Of a DNA stretch of 64,000 bases, positions 52,437 through 60,665 are shown in pieces. The DNA lies in NCBI RefSeq assembly GCF_003019675.1, contig NZ_CP028105.1:1814282-1878281 (forward strand), read 5' to 3'. Every line of letters starts with the position of its first letter. The first letter of the stretch is position 1. The notes beneath the pieces were generated by a model. That model was not told where the DNA came from, made no database searches, and saw nothing but the letters and a program-made list of their open reading frames with translations. The position numbers were made by a program, and so were the translations under genes. This DNA is from Fusobacterium ulcerans. GTDB taxonomy: Bacteria; Fusobacteriota; Fusobacteriia; Fusobacteriales; Fusobacteriaceae.

Positions 52437-52796
52437 ATGAAAATAAAATTATTTTATTTTATAATTTCATGTGTATTTGCTGTAATTACTTCAACAAATA
52501 ATAAAATAGATAAAGTCCATTGGCAGTTTAAAGAAAAAGGACAAAATATACTTTTGTTGGAGATACAGGAAAGTAAAATAAAAAATTATACTTCTATCTT
52601 TATTAATAAAATAGAACCAGAAAATGATTTAACTAATAAGATAAAAGGAAAATTTGAAATCTTTTATGAAAATGTTTTTCATACAGAAATAAGCGAAGAG
52701 ATTAATAGAAATAATAAAGAAGCAGAAATAACGGGCAGGGAATTGCCTTATTATACAATTTTATATCGCTATAAAGATCGAGTACTCCGAATTTGA
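52437..52796 (+). CDS. small exported protein 1, YTIL-RYK family
   Basis: A 119-residue protein of a family I do not recognise. It has a hydrophobic N-terminus with the motif ISCVFAV (residues 10-16), a lysine/glutamate-rich middle, and the C-terminal motif YTILYRYKDRVLRI. A paralogue with the same ends lies at 54454. The Cys at residue 12 is too early for a standard lipobox, so a type I signal or membrane anchor is more likely. It starts 51 nt after its promoter and ends 53 nt before carrier copy 2, with which it is probably co-transcribed. Confidence 0.72.
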   Translation: MKIKLFYFIISCVFAVITSTNNKIDKVHWQFKEKGQNILLLEIQESKIKNYTSIFINKIEPENDLTNKIKGKFEIFYENVFHTEISEEINRNNKEAEITGRELPYYTILYRYKDRVLRI

Positions 52797-52801
52797 TTTT
52801 A

Positions 52802-52854
52802 CCCATCTTTCAGATAATTAAAATCAAATAAAATTAACCGGAGGCAAAGATGGG
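52802..52854 (+). promoter_or_regulatory. inverted repeat trapping the start codon of carrier copy 2
   Basis: CCCATCTTT (52802-52810), six bases after the stop codon of the small gene, is perfectly complementary to AAAGATGGG (52846-52854), which includes the ATG of the carrier. The ribosome site lies in the 35-nt loop. Ribosomes ending the small ORF could open the stem. Confidence 0.6.
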
Positions 52855-54340
52855 AATAATAGCAATAATTAAATTAGTACCAGTATTGGTTTTGGCAGCA
52901 CTTATGATGAGCGGGTTTGATGCTTTAATAGCAGCACCATTAGCAACAATAGTTGCAGCAGCAGTAGCAATGTGGACAGAAAAGAAAAACTTTTCACATG
53001 TTTTAGATGCTGCAATAACAAATGTAAGAGAGATAACTATTGCATTGTTTATTCTAATGGCAGCATATGCTATGGCTGAAGTATTTATGGCAACTGGAGT
53101 AGGAGCATCAATCATCAATATGGCATTGACTCTTGGAATTACAGGGAAAACAGTTGCTCTTGTAGGAGCAATAGTGACATCTATATTGTCAATAGCTACT
53201 GGAACAAGCTGGGGAACATTTGCAGCCTGTGCACCTATCTTCTTATGGCTTAATCACATAGTTGGAGGAAATATTCTGTTAACTGTTGGAGCTATAGCAG
53301 GTGGAGCATGCTTTGGTGACAACATTGGTCTTATTTCAGATACTACAATAGTAAGTTCTGGAATACAGGGAGTAGAAGTTGTCAGAAGAGTAAAACATCA
53401 AGGTGTATGGTCTGGATTAGTATTGTTATTTGGAATAGTATCTTTTGGTATAGCAGGAATGATTATGGTACCTTCATCAGTAGCTGGAAATGGAGCAGAA
53501 GCTATTAGTCAAATACCAGCAGAAGTATGGGCAAAACTAGCTGAAGAGAGAGAATCAGCAGTTATATTGCTGAATCAAGTAAGAGATGGAGTTCCATATT
53601 ATATGATAATACCATTAATATTAGTTCTTATTACAGCATTTATGGGATATCAGACATTTATATGCCTATTCTTAGGAATAGCATCAGCTTATATTTTAGG
53701 AAGATTTGCAGGTACAGTAACTAGCACTGACTCTTTCTTGAATGATCTAATCATGTCAGGATTTGCAGGAGCAGGAGGTTGGGTTGTTGTAATGATGATG
53801 TGGGTAGCAGCATTTGGTGGAATAATGAAAATGATGGATGCTTTTAAACCATTATCAGATCTTCTAGGAAGAATATCAAGAAATGTAAGACAGCTTATGT
53901 TCTGGAATGCTGTTCTTTCAATATTTGGAAATATGGCTCTTGCAGATGAGATGGCTCAAATAGTTACTATTGGACCTATCATTAAGAACCTTGTAGAAAA
54001 AAATGTAGTTGCCAGTGAAGAAGATATGTATACACTGAAATTGAGAAATGCAACATTCAGTGACGCAATGGGAGTATTTGGATCACAATTAATTCCATGG
54101 CATGTATACATAGGATTTTATATTGGTATAGCAGCTACAGTTTATCCTTTACATGAATTTGTGCCTATGGACATAATAAAATATAATTTTATTGCGTACA
54201 TAGCTGTTTTTAGTATGCTTATTTTAACATTGACTGGATGGGATAGATTTATACCTAAATTTGCTCTGCCTAGAGAGCCAAAAGTAAGATTAAAAACAAA
54301 AGAAGAGATAGCAGCAGATGAGGCAGCTCTTCGTGTATAG
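52850..54340 (+). CDS. NhaC-family carrier, copy 2
   Basis: A 496-residue paralogue of the carrier at 50752, colinear and nearly identical in the motif regions (ATGTSWGTFA; FGDNIGLISDTT; MALADEMAQIVTIGPII). Differences are mostly conservative changes in membrane segments plus a few loop changes such as VPSSVAGNGAEA for LPSVTGNGSEA. The ribosome site CCGGAGG precedes the ATG, which may be held in a stem with 52802-52810. It follows the small exported protein gene by 53 nt. Substrate is unknown; its neighbours suggest amino-acid or dicarboxylate exchange. Confidence 0.85.
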   Translation: MGIIAIIKLVPVLVLAALMMSGFDALIAAPLATIVAAAVAMWTEKKNFSHVLDAAITNVREITIALFILMAAYAMAEVFMATGVGASIINMALTLGITGKTVALVGAIVTSILSIATGTSWGTFAACAPIFLWLNHIVGGNILLTVGAIAGGACFGDNIGLISDTTIVSSGIQGVEVVRRVKHQGVWSGLVLLFGIVSFGIAGMIMVPSSVAGNGAEAISQIPAEVWAKLAEERESAVILLNQVRDGVPYYMIIPLILVLITAFMGYQTFICLFLGIASAYILGRFAGTVTSTDSFLNDLIMSGFAGAGGWVVVMMMWVAAFGGIMKMMDAFKPLSDLLGRISRNVRQLMFWNAVLSIFGNMALADEMAQIVTIGPIIKNLVEKNVVASEEDMYTLKLRNATFSDAMGVFGSQLIPWHVYIGFYIGIAATVYPLHEFVPMDIIKYNFIAYIAVFSMLILTLTGWDRFIPKFALPREPKVRLKTKEEIAADEAALRV

Positions 54341-54391
54341 GCATATATTTATGAAAAAACAATACTGTTTTTTATAAAAAAAGACTTCATA

Positions 54392-54420
54392 TTGACATTA
54401 ATGTTTAAAAGTGGTATAAA
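54392..54420 (+). promoter_or_regulatory. promoter of small exported protein 2 and gltS
   Basis: TTGACA (54392-54397), 17-nt spacer ending AAAAGTGG, then TATAAA (54415-54420). Confidence 0.75.
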
Positions 54421-54453
54421 GAGTTATGGACAAAAAATAAAAGGGAGGGAAGT

Positions 54454-54807
54454 ATGATGAGAGAGAAAATTTTATATTTTATGATATCTTGTGTATTTGC
54501 TATAGTAACTACATCAAGTGCTGCTCCAAATACTTCTCAACCTGTTTTTAGAGAAACGACAACAGATAGATTATTTGAAGCTGGTCAAGGAAATAGTGAG
54601 AAAAATTATGTGATTCTCACATTAGAAAAAGTAAAAATGGAAAGCAGGCTTGCTCCTAAAGAAGATATATTTTGGTCAGATGTATTTTTTAAGACAGAAG
54701 GTTCTTCTGTTCCAGGAATAAAAACTGAACTAATAGAAAAAACTATTGGAGTAAGAGCTGATTATACAATATTATCACGATACAAGGAGCGGGTGCTTCG
54801 GAATTAA
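54454..54807 (+). CDS. small exported protein 2, YTIL-RYK family
   Basis: A 117-residue paralogue of the protein at 52437. The N-terminus carries ISCVFAI in a hydrophobic segment ending near SAAP, which fits a signal peptidase site. The C-terminus ends YTILSRYKERVLRN. The middle part differs strongly from copy 1, so the two ends are under the tighter constraint. Ribosome site GGGAGGG precedes ATGATG. It ends exactly 53 nt before gltS, the same gap as copy 1 before its carrier. Function is unknown; an accessory role to the carriers is inferred from position. Confidence 0.75.
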   Translation: MMREKILYFMISCVFAIVTTSSAAPNTSQPVFRETTTDRLFEAGQGNSEKNYVILTLEKVKMESRLAPKEDIFWSDVFFKTEGSSVPGIKTELIEKTIGVRADYTILSRYKERVLRN

Positions 54808-54860
54808 AACCTTCATATATTTTTATTTAAAACAATAAAATATTATATGGAGGGAAAATT

Positions 54861-56054
54861 ATGTTGACAGTAAACTTTAATATGGCAGAAACACTGGCGG
54901 TTGCAATAGTTGTACTTTTACTTGGTAGAGAGGTTAAGAAAAGAGTTAATTTTCTTGAAAAATTCTTTATCCCTGCTCCAGTTGTAGGAGGAGTTATATT
55001 TTCTATACTTCTATTGATTGGTAATAACACTGGTGCTTTTACCTTTAATTTTGATGGTGTCTTGAAAGATTTTCTAATGCTGATATTCTTTACTACAATA
55101 GGATTTACTGCAAGTGGAAAACTGTTGAAAAAAGGTGGAGTTGGAGTTGTTATATTCTTAATAACTGCCACAGTTCTTGTAATAATTCAAGACGTAGTTG
55201 GAGTTTCAATGGCTAAAGTTTTTGGACTTAATCCATTACTTGGACTAGCTGTAGGTTCTATTCCATTAACAGGAGGACATGGAACTTCTGGAGCTTTTGG
55301 ACCAGTTCTAGAACAATTAGGAGTTACTGGAGGACTTTCAGTTTCAATAGCTGCTGCAACTTATGGATTAATTGCAGGATGTCTAATTGGTGGACCAATT
55401 GCTAAAAGACTTAAAGAAAAATATAATTTAAAACCAAATTTAGAAGAAACAGGAATGTCAATTGAAGAATTAGAAGATGCAACTGTTAATCCTGTTTCAG
55501 AATCTACTTTATTTGATGCAGTAGTTGTTATATCATTGGCAATGGGAATTGGATACTGGATAGCACCATTCTTGAAAACTTATGGAGTAGTAATTCCAGC
55601 ATATATTGGACCAATGTTTATCGCTGCTATAATCAGAAATATAGCTGATATGTCGAAAAAAGAGCTTCCTATGAAAGAAATATCTATCACAGGAAATATA
55701 GCACTGTCTCTATTCTTGGCAATGGCATTAATGACATTGAAATTGTGGGAACTTGCTGCACTTGCTGTACCAATAGTAACAATACTATTAATACAAACAG
55801 TGATCATGGCAGCTTATGCATACTTTATTACATTCAATTTCAATGGAAAAGACTACGATGCTGCTGTTATAGCAACAGGACACTGTGGATTTGGACTTGG
55901 AGCAACTCCAAATGCAATGGCTAACATGGAAGTATTTACTAAAGAAAATGGGCCTGCAACAAGAGCTTTCTTTGTTCTACCTATCGTTGGAGCATTATTT
56001 ATAGATTTTACAAACGCAACAGTAATAACATTTTTCATCAATATGTTTAAATAA
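54861..56054 (+). CDS. gltS: GltS-family sodium:glutamate symporter
   Basis: A 397-residue carrier of the ESS family with about ten to twelve membrane segments. The two family re-entrant loops are visible as GSIPLTGGHGTSGAFG (about residue 133) and GHCGFGLGATPNAMAN (about residue 340). It imports glutamate with sodium, which feeds glutamate fermentation typical of fusobacteria. Ribosome site GGAGGG precedes the ATG. It follows the small exported protein gene by 53 nt and ends at a clear terminator. Confidence 0.93.
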   Translation: MLTVNFNMAETLAVAIVVLLLGREVKKRVNFLEKFFIPAPVVGGVIFSILLLIGNNTGAFTFNFDGVLKDFLMLIFFTTIGFTASGKLLKKGGVGVVIFLITATVLVIIQDVVGVSMAKVFGLNPLLGLAVGSIPLTGGHGTSGAFGPVLEQLGVTGGLSVSIAAATYGLIAGCLIGGPIAKRLKEKYNLKPNLEETGMSIEELEDATVNPVSESTLFDAVVVISLAMGIGYWIAPFLKTYGVVIPAYIGPMFIAAIIRNIADMSKKELPMKEISITGNIALSLFLAMALMTLKLWELAALAVPIVTILLIQTVIMAAYAYFITFNFNGKDYDAAVIATGHCGFGLGATPNAMANMEVFTKENGPATRAFFVLPIVGALFIDFTNATVITFFINMFK

Positions 56055-56103
56055 AACCTATTGTTGAACTTTCTATATTTGTTGTGAATACCCTAACTCA
56101 CAA

Positions 56104-56135
56104 GGGCTGGTCTTTTATGACCAGCCTTATTTTTA
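56104..56135 (+). terminator. terminator after gltS
   Basis: GGCTGGTC (56105-56112) and GACCAGCC (56119-56126) form a perfect stem with a 6-nt loop, followed by TTATTTTTAT. Confidence 0.9.
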
Positions 56136-56162
56136 TATAATGATATTTTAAATTTAAACATA

Positions 56163-56212
56163 AAAAAAGTAAAACAGTATATAATTTAATATCTCACAAG
56201 AATAATCTTGTA
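56163..56212 (+). repeat. imperfect 50-nt direct repeat, copy 1
   Basis: It shares GTAAAACAGTATATA and CTCACAAGAATAA with copy 2 at 56437-56486. It contains the inverted repeat ACAAG-N6-CTTGT (56196-56211). Confidence 0.75.
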
Positions 56213-56257
56213 AGACAAAGAGAAATTAATATGTTAAAATTGATATAAGAAGTAAAA

Positions 56258-56283
56258 AACTACAGTTACAGCTGTAGCTTTTT
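56258..56283 (+). terminator. small hairpin with T5 in the gltS-lysR gap
   Basis: CTACAG (56260-56265) and CTGTAG (56272-56277) pair with a 6-nt loop, followed by CTTTTTA. With the next hairpin it may end a short unannotated RNA. Confidence 0.5.
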
Positions 56284-56295
56284 ATAGGGTATGAC

Positions 56296-56327
56296 AAAAT
56301 TATCTAAAAGATTCAGATAATTTTTTT
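56296..56327 (+). terminator. second hairpin with T7 in the gltS-lysR gap
   Basis: AAAATTATCT (56296-56305) and AGATAATTTT (56315-56324) form a perfect 10-bp stem ending in T7. Confidence 0.65.
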
Positions 56328-56436
56328 ATCAATCTGGTATATTAATTATGTGTGATATACAAGTGAAATATAATTTTATAGTATAAAAATTTTTTTAGTT
56401 TCTATGATTTATATTTAAATTATAGATTTTAAATAG

Positions 56437-56486
56437 AAAAAAGTAAAACAGTATATAGTTTAACAACTCACAAGAATAAACTTGTG
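56437..56486 (+). repeat. imperfect 50-nt direct repeat, copy 2
   Basis: The second copy lies just before the LysR gene. Its inverted repeat is extended to CACAAG-N6-CTTGTG (56469-56486). The two copies flank the hairpins and are candidate sites of the LysR protein. Confidence 0.75.
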
Positions 56487-56518
56487 AATATATAATAAGA
56501 GGAGAGGGGGAGAAAAAT

Positions 56519-57451
56519 ATGACAACAAGTTTTGAAATATTTTTAAAGGTAGCTGAAGAGTTAAGTGTAAGCAGAGCAGCAGCAAGATGTTTTGTAACAC
56601 AGCAATGTGTAAGTGATCATATAAAAAGATTAGAAGAGGATTATGGAATTTTACTTTTTAATAGAAAACCACATTTTTCTCTGACTGAAGCAGGGCAGAT
56701 ACTTTATGAATCTGTTTTGGATATGCAAAAAATAGAAGAAAATATAAAAATGAAGTTTGATAGATTAAAGAATAATAAAAAACTTACAGTAGGAATGAAT
56801 GCCACTAGGATAAGCCTTATACTTCCTGAACTTCTTCCTATATATAATGAAATATTTCCAGATGTAGAAATATCTTTTGTGATGCGTGAAACACGGGTGC
56901 TTGAACAGATGCTGCTAAAGGGAGAGATAGATGTATTTGTAGGGGTAAATGCAAACAGCAGTTCGAAATACTCTGCTGACCTTCTTGGAATGGAAAAAAT
57001 AAATATAATAATTTCTTCGAAACTTTTTAAAAAGAATTTTAATTCTAAAAATTTAAAAGAAATGAAAAAAGGAGTAGATTTTTCTGAATTTAAAAATATT
57101 TCCTTTGTAAAAGAACCAGGATGGAGCAGAATAAACGAATTAATAGATTTCTATTCAAAACGTGAGGATGTATATTTGAAACCTCTTTACTATACAAGGG
57201 ATTATGATACACAGATGGCTTTGTGCTCTTCAGGTCTTGTAGCTGTAGTTTGTCCTGGTATGATAACTAAAAAAATTCTGGAACATAATGAAAAAAATTC
57301 TAAGGAAAATGAAATATTTATATTTCCTTTGAATAATCAGACTGAGCTCTTAAAAATAGAATTAATAACATTAAAAAAATCTGATGAAAGTGATTATAAA
57401 ATTAAATTTATAGAGCTGTTAAAAAAACATATGAAAGAAAATATTAATTAA
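56519..57451 (+). CDS. LysR-family transcriptional regulator
   Basis: A 310-residue LysR-type regulator. The N-terminal winged helix reads SVSRAAARCFVTQQCVSDHIKRLE (residues about 16-39; key part RAAARCFVTQQCVSDHI), followed by LFNRKPHFSLTEAG. The effector-binding domain starts near residue 88. It is preceded by GAGGAGAGGGGGAG. Neighbouring direct repeats suggest autoregulation and perhaps control of gltS or the hairpin RNA upstream. The effector is unknown. Confidence 0.87.
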   Translation: MTTSFEIFLKVAEELSVSRAAARCFVTQQCVSDHIKRLEEDYGILLFNRKPHFSLTEAGQILYESVLDMQKIEENIKMKFDRLKNNKKLTVGMNATRISLILPELLPIYNEIFPDVEISFVMRETRVLEQMLLKGEIDVFVGVNANSSSKYSADLLGMEKINIIISSKLFKKNFNSKNLKEMKKGVDFSEFKNISFVKEPGWSRINELIDFYSKREDVYLKPLYYTRDYDTQMALCSSGLVAVVCPGMITKKILEHNEKNSKENEIFIFPLNNQTELLKIELITLKKSDESDYKIKFIELLKKHMKENIN

Positions 57452-57519
57452 TGTAGAAACTCTTTCAAGTAAATAAAAAATGGAGAGCTGTATTATTTTA
57501 TATGGAGATTTTCTCAGTA

Positions 57520-57548
57520 TTTACAAATATTCTAATATGTGGTAAAAT
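57520..57548 (+). promoter_or_regulatory. promoter of ychF
   Basis: TTTACA (57520-57525), 17-nt spacer, TAAAAT (57543-57548), 35 nt before the start codon. Confidence 0.7.
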
Positions 57549-57583
57549 TTGTAGTAATATAAATTTTTAGGAGGGGCTTTTTA

Positions 57584-58681
57584 ATGATTGGAATAGGAAT
57601 AGTGGGTCTTCCAAATGTAGGAAAATCTACACTTTTTAATGCTATAACGAAAGCTGGAGCTGCTGAGGCAGCAAACTATCCCTTTTGTACAATAGAACCA
57701 AATGTAGGGATGGTAACTGTACCAGATAAAAGACTTGATCAACTTTCTGCTATAATTAATCCACAAAGAGTAGTACAGGCAACTGTTGAGTTTATAGATA
57801 TTGCAGGACTTGTAAAAGGAGCAGCTAAAGGAGAAGGACTTGGAAATAAATTCCTTTCAAATATAAGAACTACTGCTGCTATATGTCAAGTAGTAAGATG
57901 TTTTGAAGATGAAAATGTCATTCATGTAAGTGGATCAGTAGATCCAATCAGAGATATCGAGATTATTAATACTGAGCTTATTTTTGCTGATATGGAAACT
58001 ATAGAGAAAGCTATTGAAAAACATAAAAAATTAGTAACAAGCAAAAATAAAGAATCAATGGAATTAATGCCAGTATTGCTAAAATGCAAGGAACATCTTG
58101 ATGGTTTTCAGTTGTTGAAAGTATTGACATTGACTCCTGAGGAGACAGAATTATTAAGAACATATCAACTGCTTACTTTAAAACCTATGATATTTGCAGC
58201 AAATGTATCTGAAGATGATCTTGCATCTGGAAATGAATATGTTGAAAAGGTAAAAGAATATGCTGAAACAGTAGGATCACAAGTAGTAATAGTTTCTGCA
58301 AAAGTGGAAGCTGAACTTCAAGAAATGGATGATGAAGCTGAGAAGCAGGAATACTTAGAAACATTGGGAGTAGAGGAAGCAGGACTTAGTAGATTGATAA
58401 GAGCAAGTTTTAAACTTCTGGGGCTTCAGACTTACTTCACAGCAGGAGTGAAGGAAGTAAGAGCTTGGACTATAAAAATAGGAGATACTGCACCTAAAGC
58501 AGCTGGAGAAATTCATACTGATTTTGAAAAAGGATTTATTAGAGCTAAAGTAGTTTCTTTTGATGATTTTATCAAATATTCAGGATGGAAAGGGTCGCAG
58601 GAAGCAGGAGTGTTAAGATTGGAAGGAAAAGAATATATCGTAAAAGATGGAGACTTAATGGAATTCCTGTTTAATGTTTAA
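57584..58681 (+). CDS. ychF: YchF/OLA1-family ATPase
   Basis: A 365-residue Obg-related P-loop protein. G1 reads [10 protein letters not shown]3 DIAGLVKGA, and the NxxE motif NVSEDD replaces NKxD, which explains the family's ATP preference. A C-terminal TGS domain is present (about residues 275-365). It binds ribosomes and takes part in stress responses. Ribosome site GGAGGGG precedes the ATG. It has its own promoter. Confidence 0.95.
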   Translation: MIGIGIVGLPNVGKSTLFNAITKAGAAEAANYPFCTIEPNVGMVTVPDKRLDQLSAIINPQRVVQATVEFIDIAGLVKGAAKGEGLGNKFLSNIRTTAAICQVVRCFEDENVIHVSGSVDPIRDIEIINTELIFADMETIEKAIEKHKKLVTSKNKESMELMPVLLKCKEHLDGFQLLKVLTLTPEETELLRTYQLLTLKPMIFAANVSEDDLASGNEYVEKVKEYAETVGSQVVIVSAKVEAELQEMDDEAEKQEYLETLGVEEAGLSRLIRASFKLLGLQTYFTAGVKEVRAWTIKIGDTAPKAAGEIHTDFEKGFIRAKVVSFDDFIKYSGWKGSQEAGVLRLEGKEYIVKDGDLMEFLFNV

Positions 58682-58708
58682 AATAAAATCTTTGTGAAGA
58701 AATTTTAC

Positions 58709-58737
58709 TTGACAAGGTTTAAAAAAATTAGTAAAAT
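58709..58737 (+). promoter_or_regulatory. promoter of yceD-rpmF
   Basis: TTGACA (58709-58714), 17-nt spacer, TAAAAT (58732-58737). Transcription should start near 58744, after the ATG at 58694, which therefore cannot be the yceD start. Confidence 0.85.
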
Positions 58738-58765
58738 ATCTAGGTATAGATTGGAGGAGGTTGTC

Positions 58766-59260
58766 TTGAAACTAAGAGTTAAAGATTTTAGCAGCGTTCT
58801 TAACAATACTATAAGGTTTGATTTTTATGCAGAAAGCATTGGTGACATTGAACTTTCAGATAAAATACATGTACTAGGAAGTGCAGTTTCTGATAACAAT
58901 GGAAAGATAGAAATCAGTGGAAAATATTCTACAAAAGCTATTGTCCAATGTGTAAGATGCCTAAAAAATATTGAAATAGATCTAAGTGGAGAATTTACAG
59001 GAAGTTTTTTAGATGAAGGAGCATATAGACAATATATGAAAAATCTGAAAGCAGAATGTGAAATAGACAGTAATGAAATTTATGATGAAATCATAGATGG
59101 AGAGATAGATCTGTTAGAATTGGTAAGAGAGTATATAATACTTGATCTGCCTCCATACCCACAATGTAATCCTAAGTGCGAAGACGATTCTGAAATAGAA
59201 AAGTATAGTGATGATGGAATAAATTCAAGGTGGCAGCAATTATTACAAATAAAAAATTAA
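58766..59260 (+). CDS. yceD: YceD/DUF177-family protein
   Basis: A 164-residue protein of the YceD family, found next to rpmF in most bacteria and implicated in 23S rRNA maturation or stability. The CxxC pair in VQCVRCLKNI (about residue 65) and the conserved C-terminal DLLELVREYIILDLPPYPQC region (core EYIILDLPPYP) are intact. The frame is open from 58694, but the promoter at 58709-58737 and GGAGGAGG five bases before TTG 58766 show that TTG is the start. rpmF follows after 36 nt. Confidence 0.88.
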   Translation: MKLRVKDFSSVLNNTIRFDFYAESIGDIELSDKIHVLGSAVSDNNGKIEISGKYSTKAIVQCVRCLKNIEIDLSGEFTGSFLDEGAYRQYMKNLKAECEIDSNEIYDEIIDGEIDLLELVREYIILDLPPYPQCNPKCEDDSEIEKYSDDGINSRWQQLLQIKN

Positions 59261-59296
59261 TTTTTTAAATATGAGTGTAGTAGGAGGGAAACTAAG

Positions 59297-59479
59297 ATGG
59301 CAGTACCTAAGAAAAAGACATCTAAGGCTAAAAAGAACATGAGAAGATCTCATCACGCTTTAACTGGAACTGGTTTAGCAACTTGTGAAGTTTGCGGAGC
59401 ACCAAAAAGACCTCACAGAGTTTGTTTAAGCTGTGGAGACTATAATGGTAAAAAAGTTTTAGCTGGAGACGCTGAGTAA
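59297..59479 (+). CDS. rpmF: 50S ribosomal protein L32
   Basis: A 60-residue L32 with the basic N-terminus [19 protein letters not shown] and a full zinc ribbon, [20 protein letters not shown] (four Cys). The ribosome site is GGAGGG. It is co-transcribed with yceD and followed by a strong terminator. Confidence 0.97.
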   Translation: MAVPKKKTSKAKKNMRRSHHALTGTGLATCEVCGAPKRPHRVCLSCGDYNGKKVLAGDAE

Positions 59480-59502
59480 TCAACGTAGGATGCAAATTAA
59501 AT

Positions 59503-59537
59503 AAAAAAAGACAAGAACCATAATCTTGTCTTTTTTT
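59503..59537 (+). terminator. terminator after rpmF
   Basis: AAAAAAAGACAAGA (59503-59516) pairs with TCTTGTCTTTTTTT (59524-59537) around a 7-nt loop. Confidence 0.9.
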
Positions 59538-59640
59538 ATATGTATATATTTTTTAAAATTATTGAAATATCTAGTTTTCTATTTCGAAAAAGTAATGTAT
59601 AATATATGAGAAAATGTTTTTTTATTTTAGGGAGGAAAGA

Positions 59641-60657
59641 ATGAGAATAGCTTTAGATGCTATGGGTGGAGATAATGCCCCAGTGGAAACAATCAAGGGA
59701 GCAATAGCCGCTTTGAGTGAAATAGAAAAGTTACAACTTGTATTAGTTGGAAAAAAAGAAGTGATTGAAGCTGAACTTTCTAAATATAAGTATTCTAAAG
59801 AGAGAATAGAAATAGTAGATACAAGAGAAGTAATAGAGATGACTGATGATCCTGTGACAGCAGTGAAAACAAAAAAGGATTCTTCTATGAATAGAACTCT
59901 TGAATTAGCAAAAGAAGGAACTGTAGATGCTTCTGTTTCAGCAGGAAATACAGGGGCTCTTATCACAGCCAGTCAACTTAAGCTGAAAAGAATAAAGGGA
60001 GTGTTAAGACCAGCTATCGCAACTATGTTTCCTAATAAAAAAGGACATATGTTGATGCTTGATGTTGGGGCTACAGCAGATTGTAAACCAGAATTCCTTA
60101 ATCAGTATGCAATGATGGGTTCTAAGTATGTAGAAATTCTTTTAGGGAGAAAAAAGCCTAAAGTAGGACTTCTAAATATAGGAACAGAAGAAGGAAAAGG
60201 TAATGAGGTAACAAGAGGAGCATACGAACTTTTAAAGGAAAATAAAGCAATAAATTTTGTGGGAAATGTTGAAAGTACAGAAGTAATGAATGGTGAAATA
60301 GATGTTGTTGTAACAGATGGATTTACAGGAAACATGGTTTTAAAAACAGCAGAAGGAATTGCAAAATTTGTACTGAGTATAATAAAAACTGAGATTAAGA
60401 AGAGTGTTATTTATATGTTAGGAGCTCTTCTGCTTCGTCCTGCTTTAAAAATGATAAAATTAAAAATGGATTCTTCTGAATATGGAGGAGCAATATTTTT
60501 AGGGCTTAATGGTCTTTCTATAAAAGCACATGGAAATTCAGATTCTAATGGAATAAAAAATGCAATAAAAGTTGCAAACAGATTTGCTGAAATAAACTTT
60601 GTAGAGGAATTAAAGAAAGTCATAGATATTGATGTTGATAAAGAAGAAACAAATTAG
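59641..60657 (+). CDS. plsX: phosphate acyltransferase PlsX
   Basis: A 338-residue PlsX, which makes acyl-phosphate from acyl-ACP for phospholipid synthesis. It opens with the family motif RIALDAMGGDNAP and contains SAGNTGALI and GFTGNMVLK. The frame opens at 59614, but GGGAGGAAAG before the ATG at 59641 and the conserved N-terminus set the start. A TATAAT at 59598-59603 could be its -10 box, though no good -35 box is visible. fabH follows after 8 nt. Confidence 0.95.
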   Translation: MRIALDAMGGDNAPVETIKGAIAALSEIEKLQLVLVGKKEVIEAELSKYKYSKERIEIVDTREVIEMTDDPVTAVKTKKDSSMNRTLELAKEGTVDASVSAGNTGALITASQLKLKRIKGVLRPAIATMFPNKKGHMLMLDVGATADCKPEFLNQYAMMGSKYVEILLGRKKPKVGLLNIGTEEGKGNEVTRGAYELLKENKAINFVGNVESTEVMNGEIDVVVTDGFTGNMVLKTAEGIAKFVLSIIKTEIKKSVIYMLGALLLRPALKMIKLKMDSSEYGGAIFLGLNGLSIKAHGNSDSNGIKNAIKVANRFAEINFVEELKKVIDIDVDKEETN

Positions 60658-60665
60658 GAGGTAGA

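Noticed and set aside
52437-54807. Small exported proteins as lipoproteins
   Set aside because: The Cys in ISCVFA occurs at about residue 12-13 with more hydrophobic residues after it, which does not fit a normal lipobox position.
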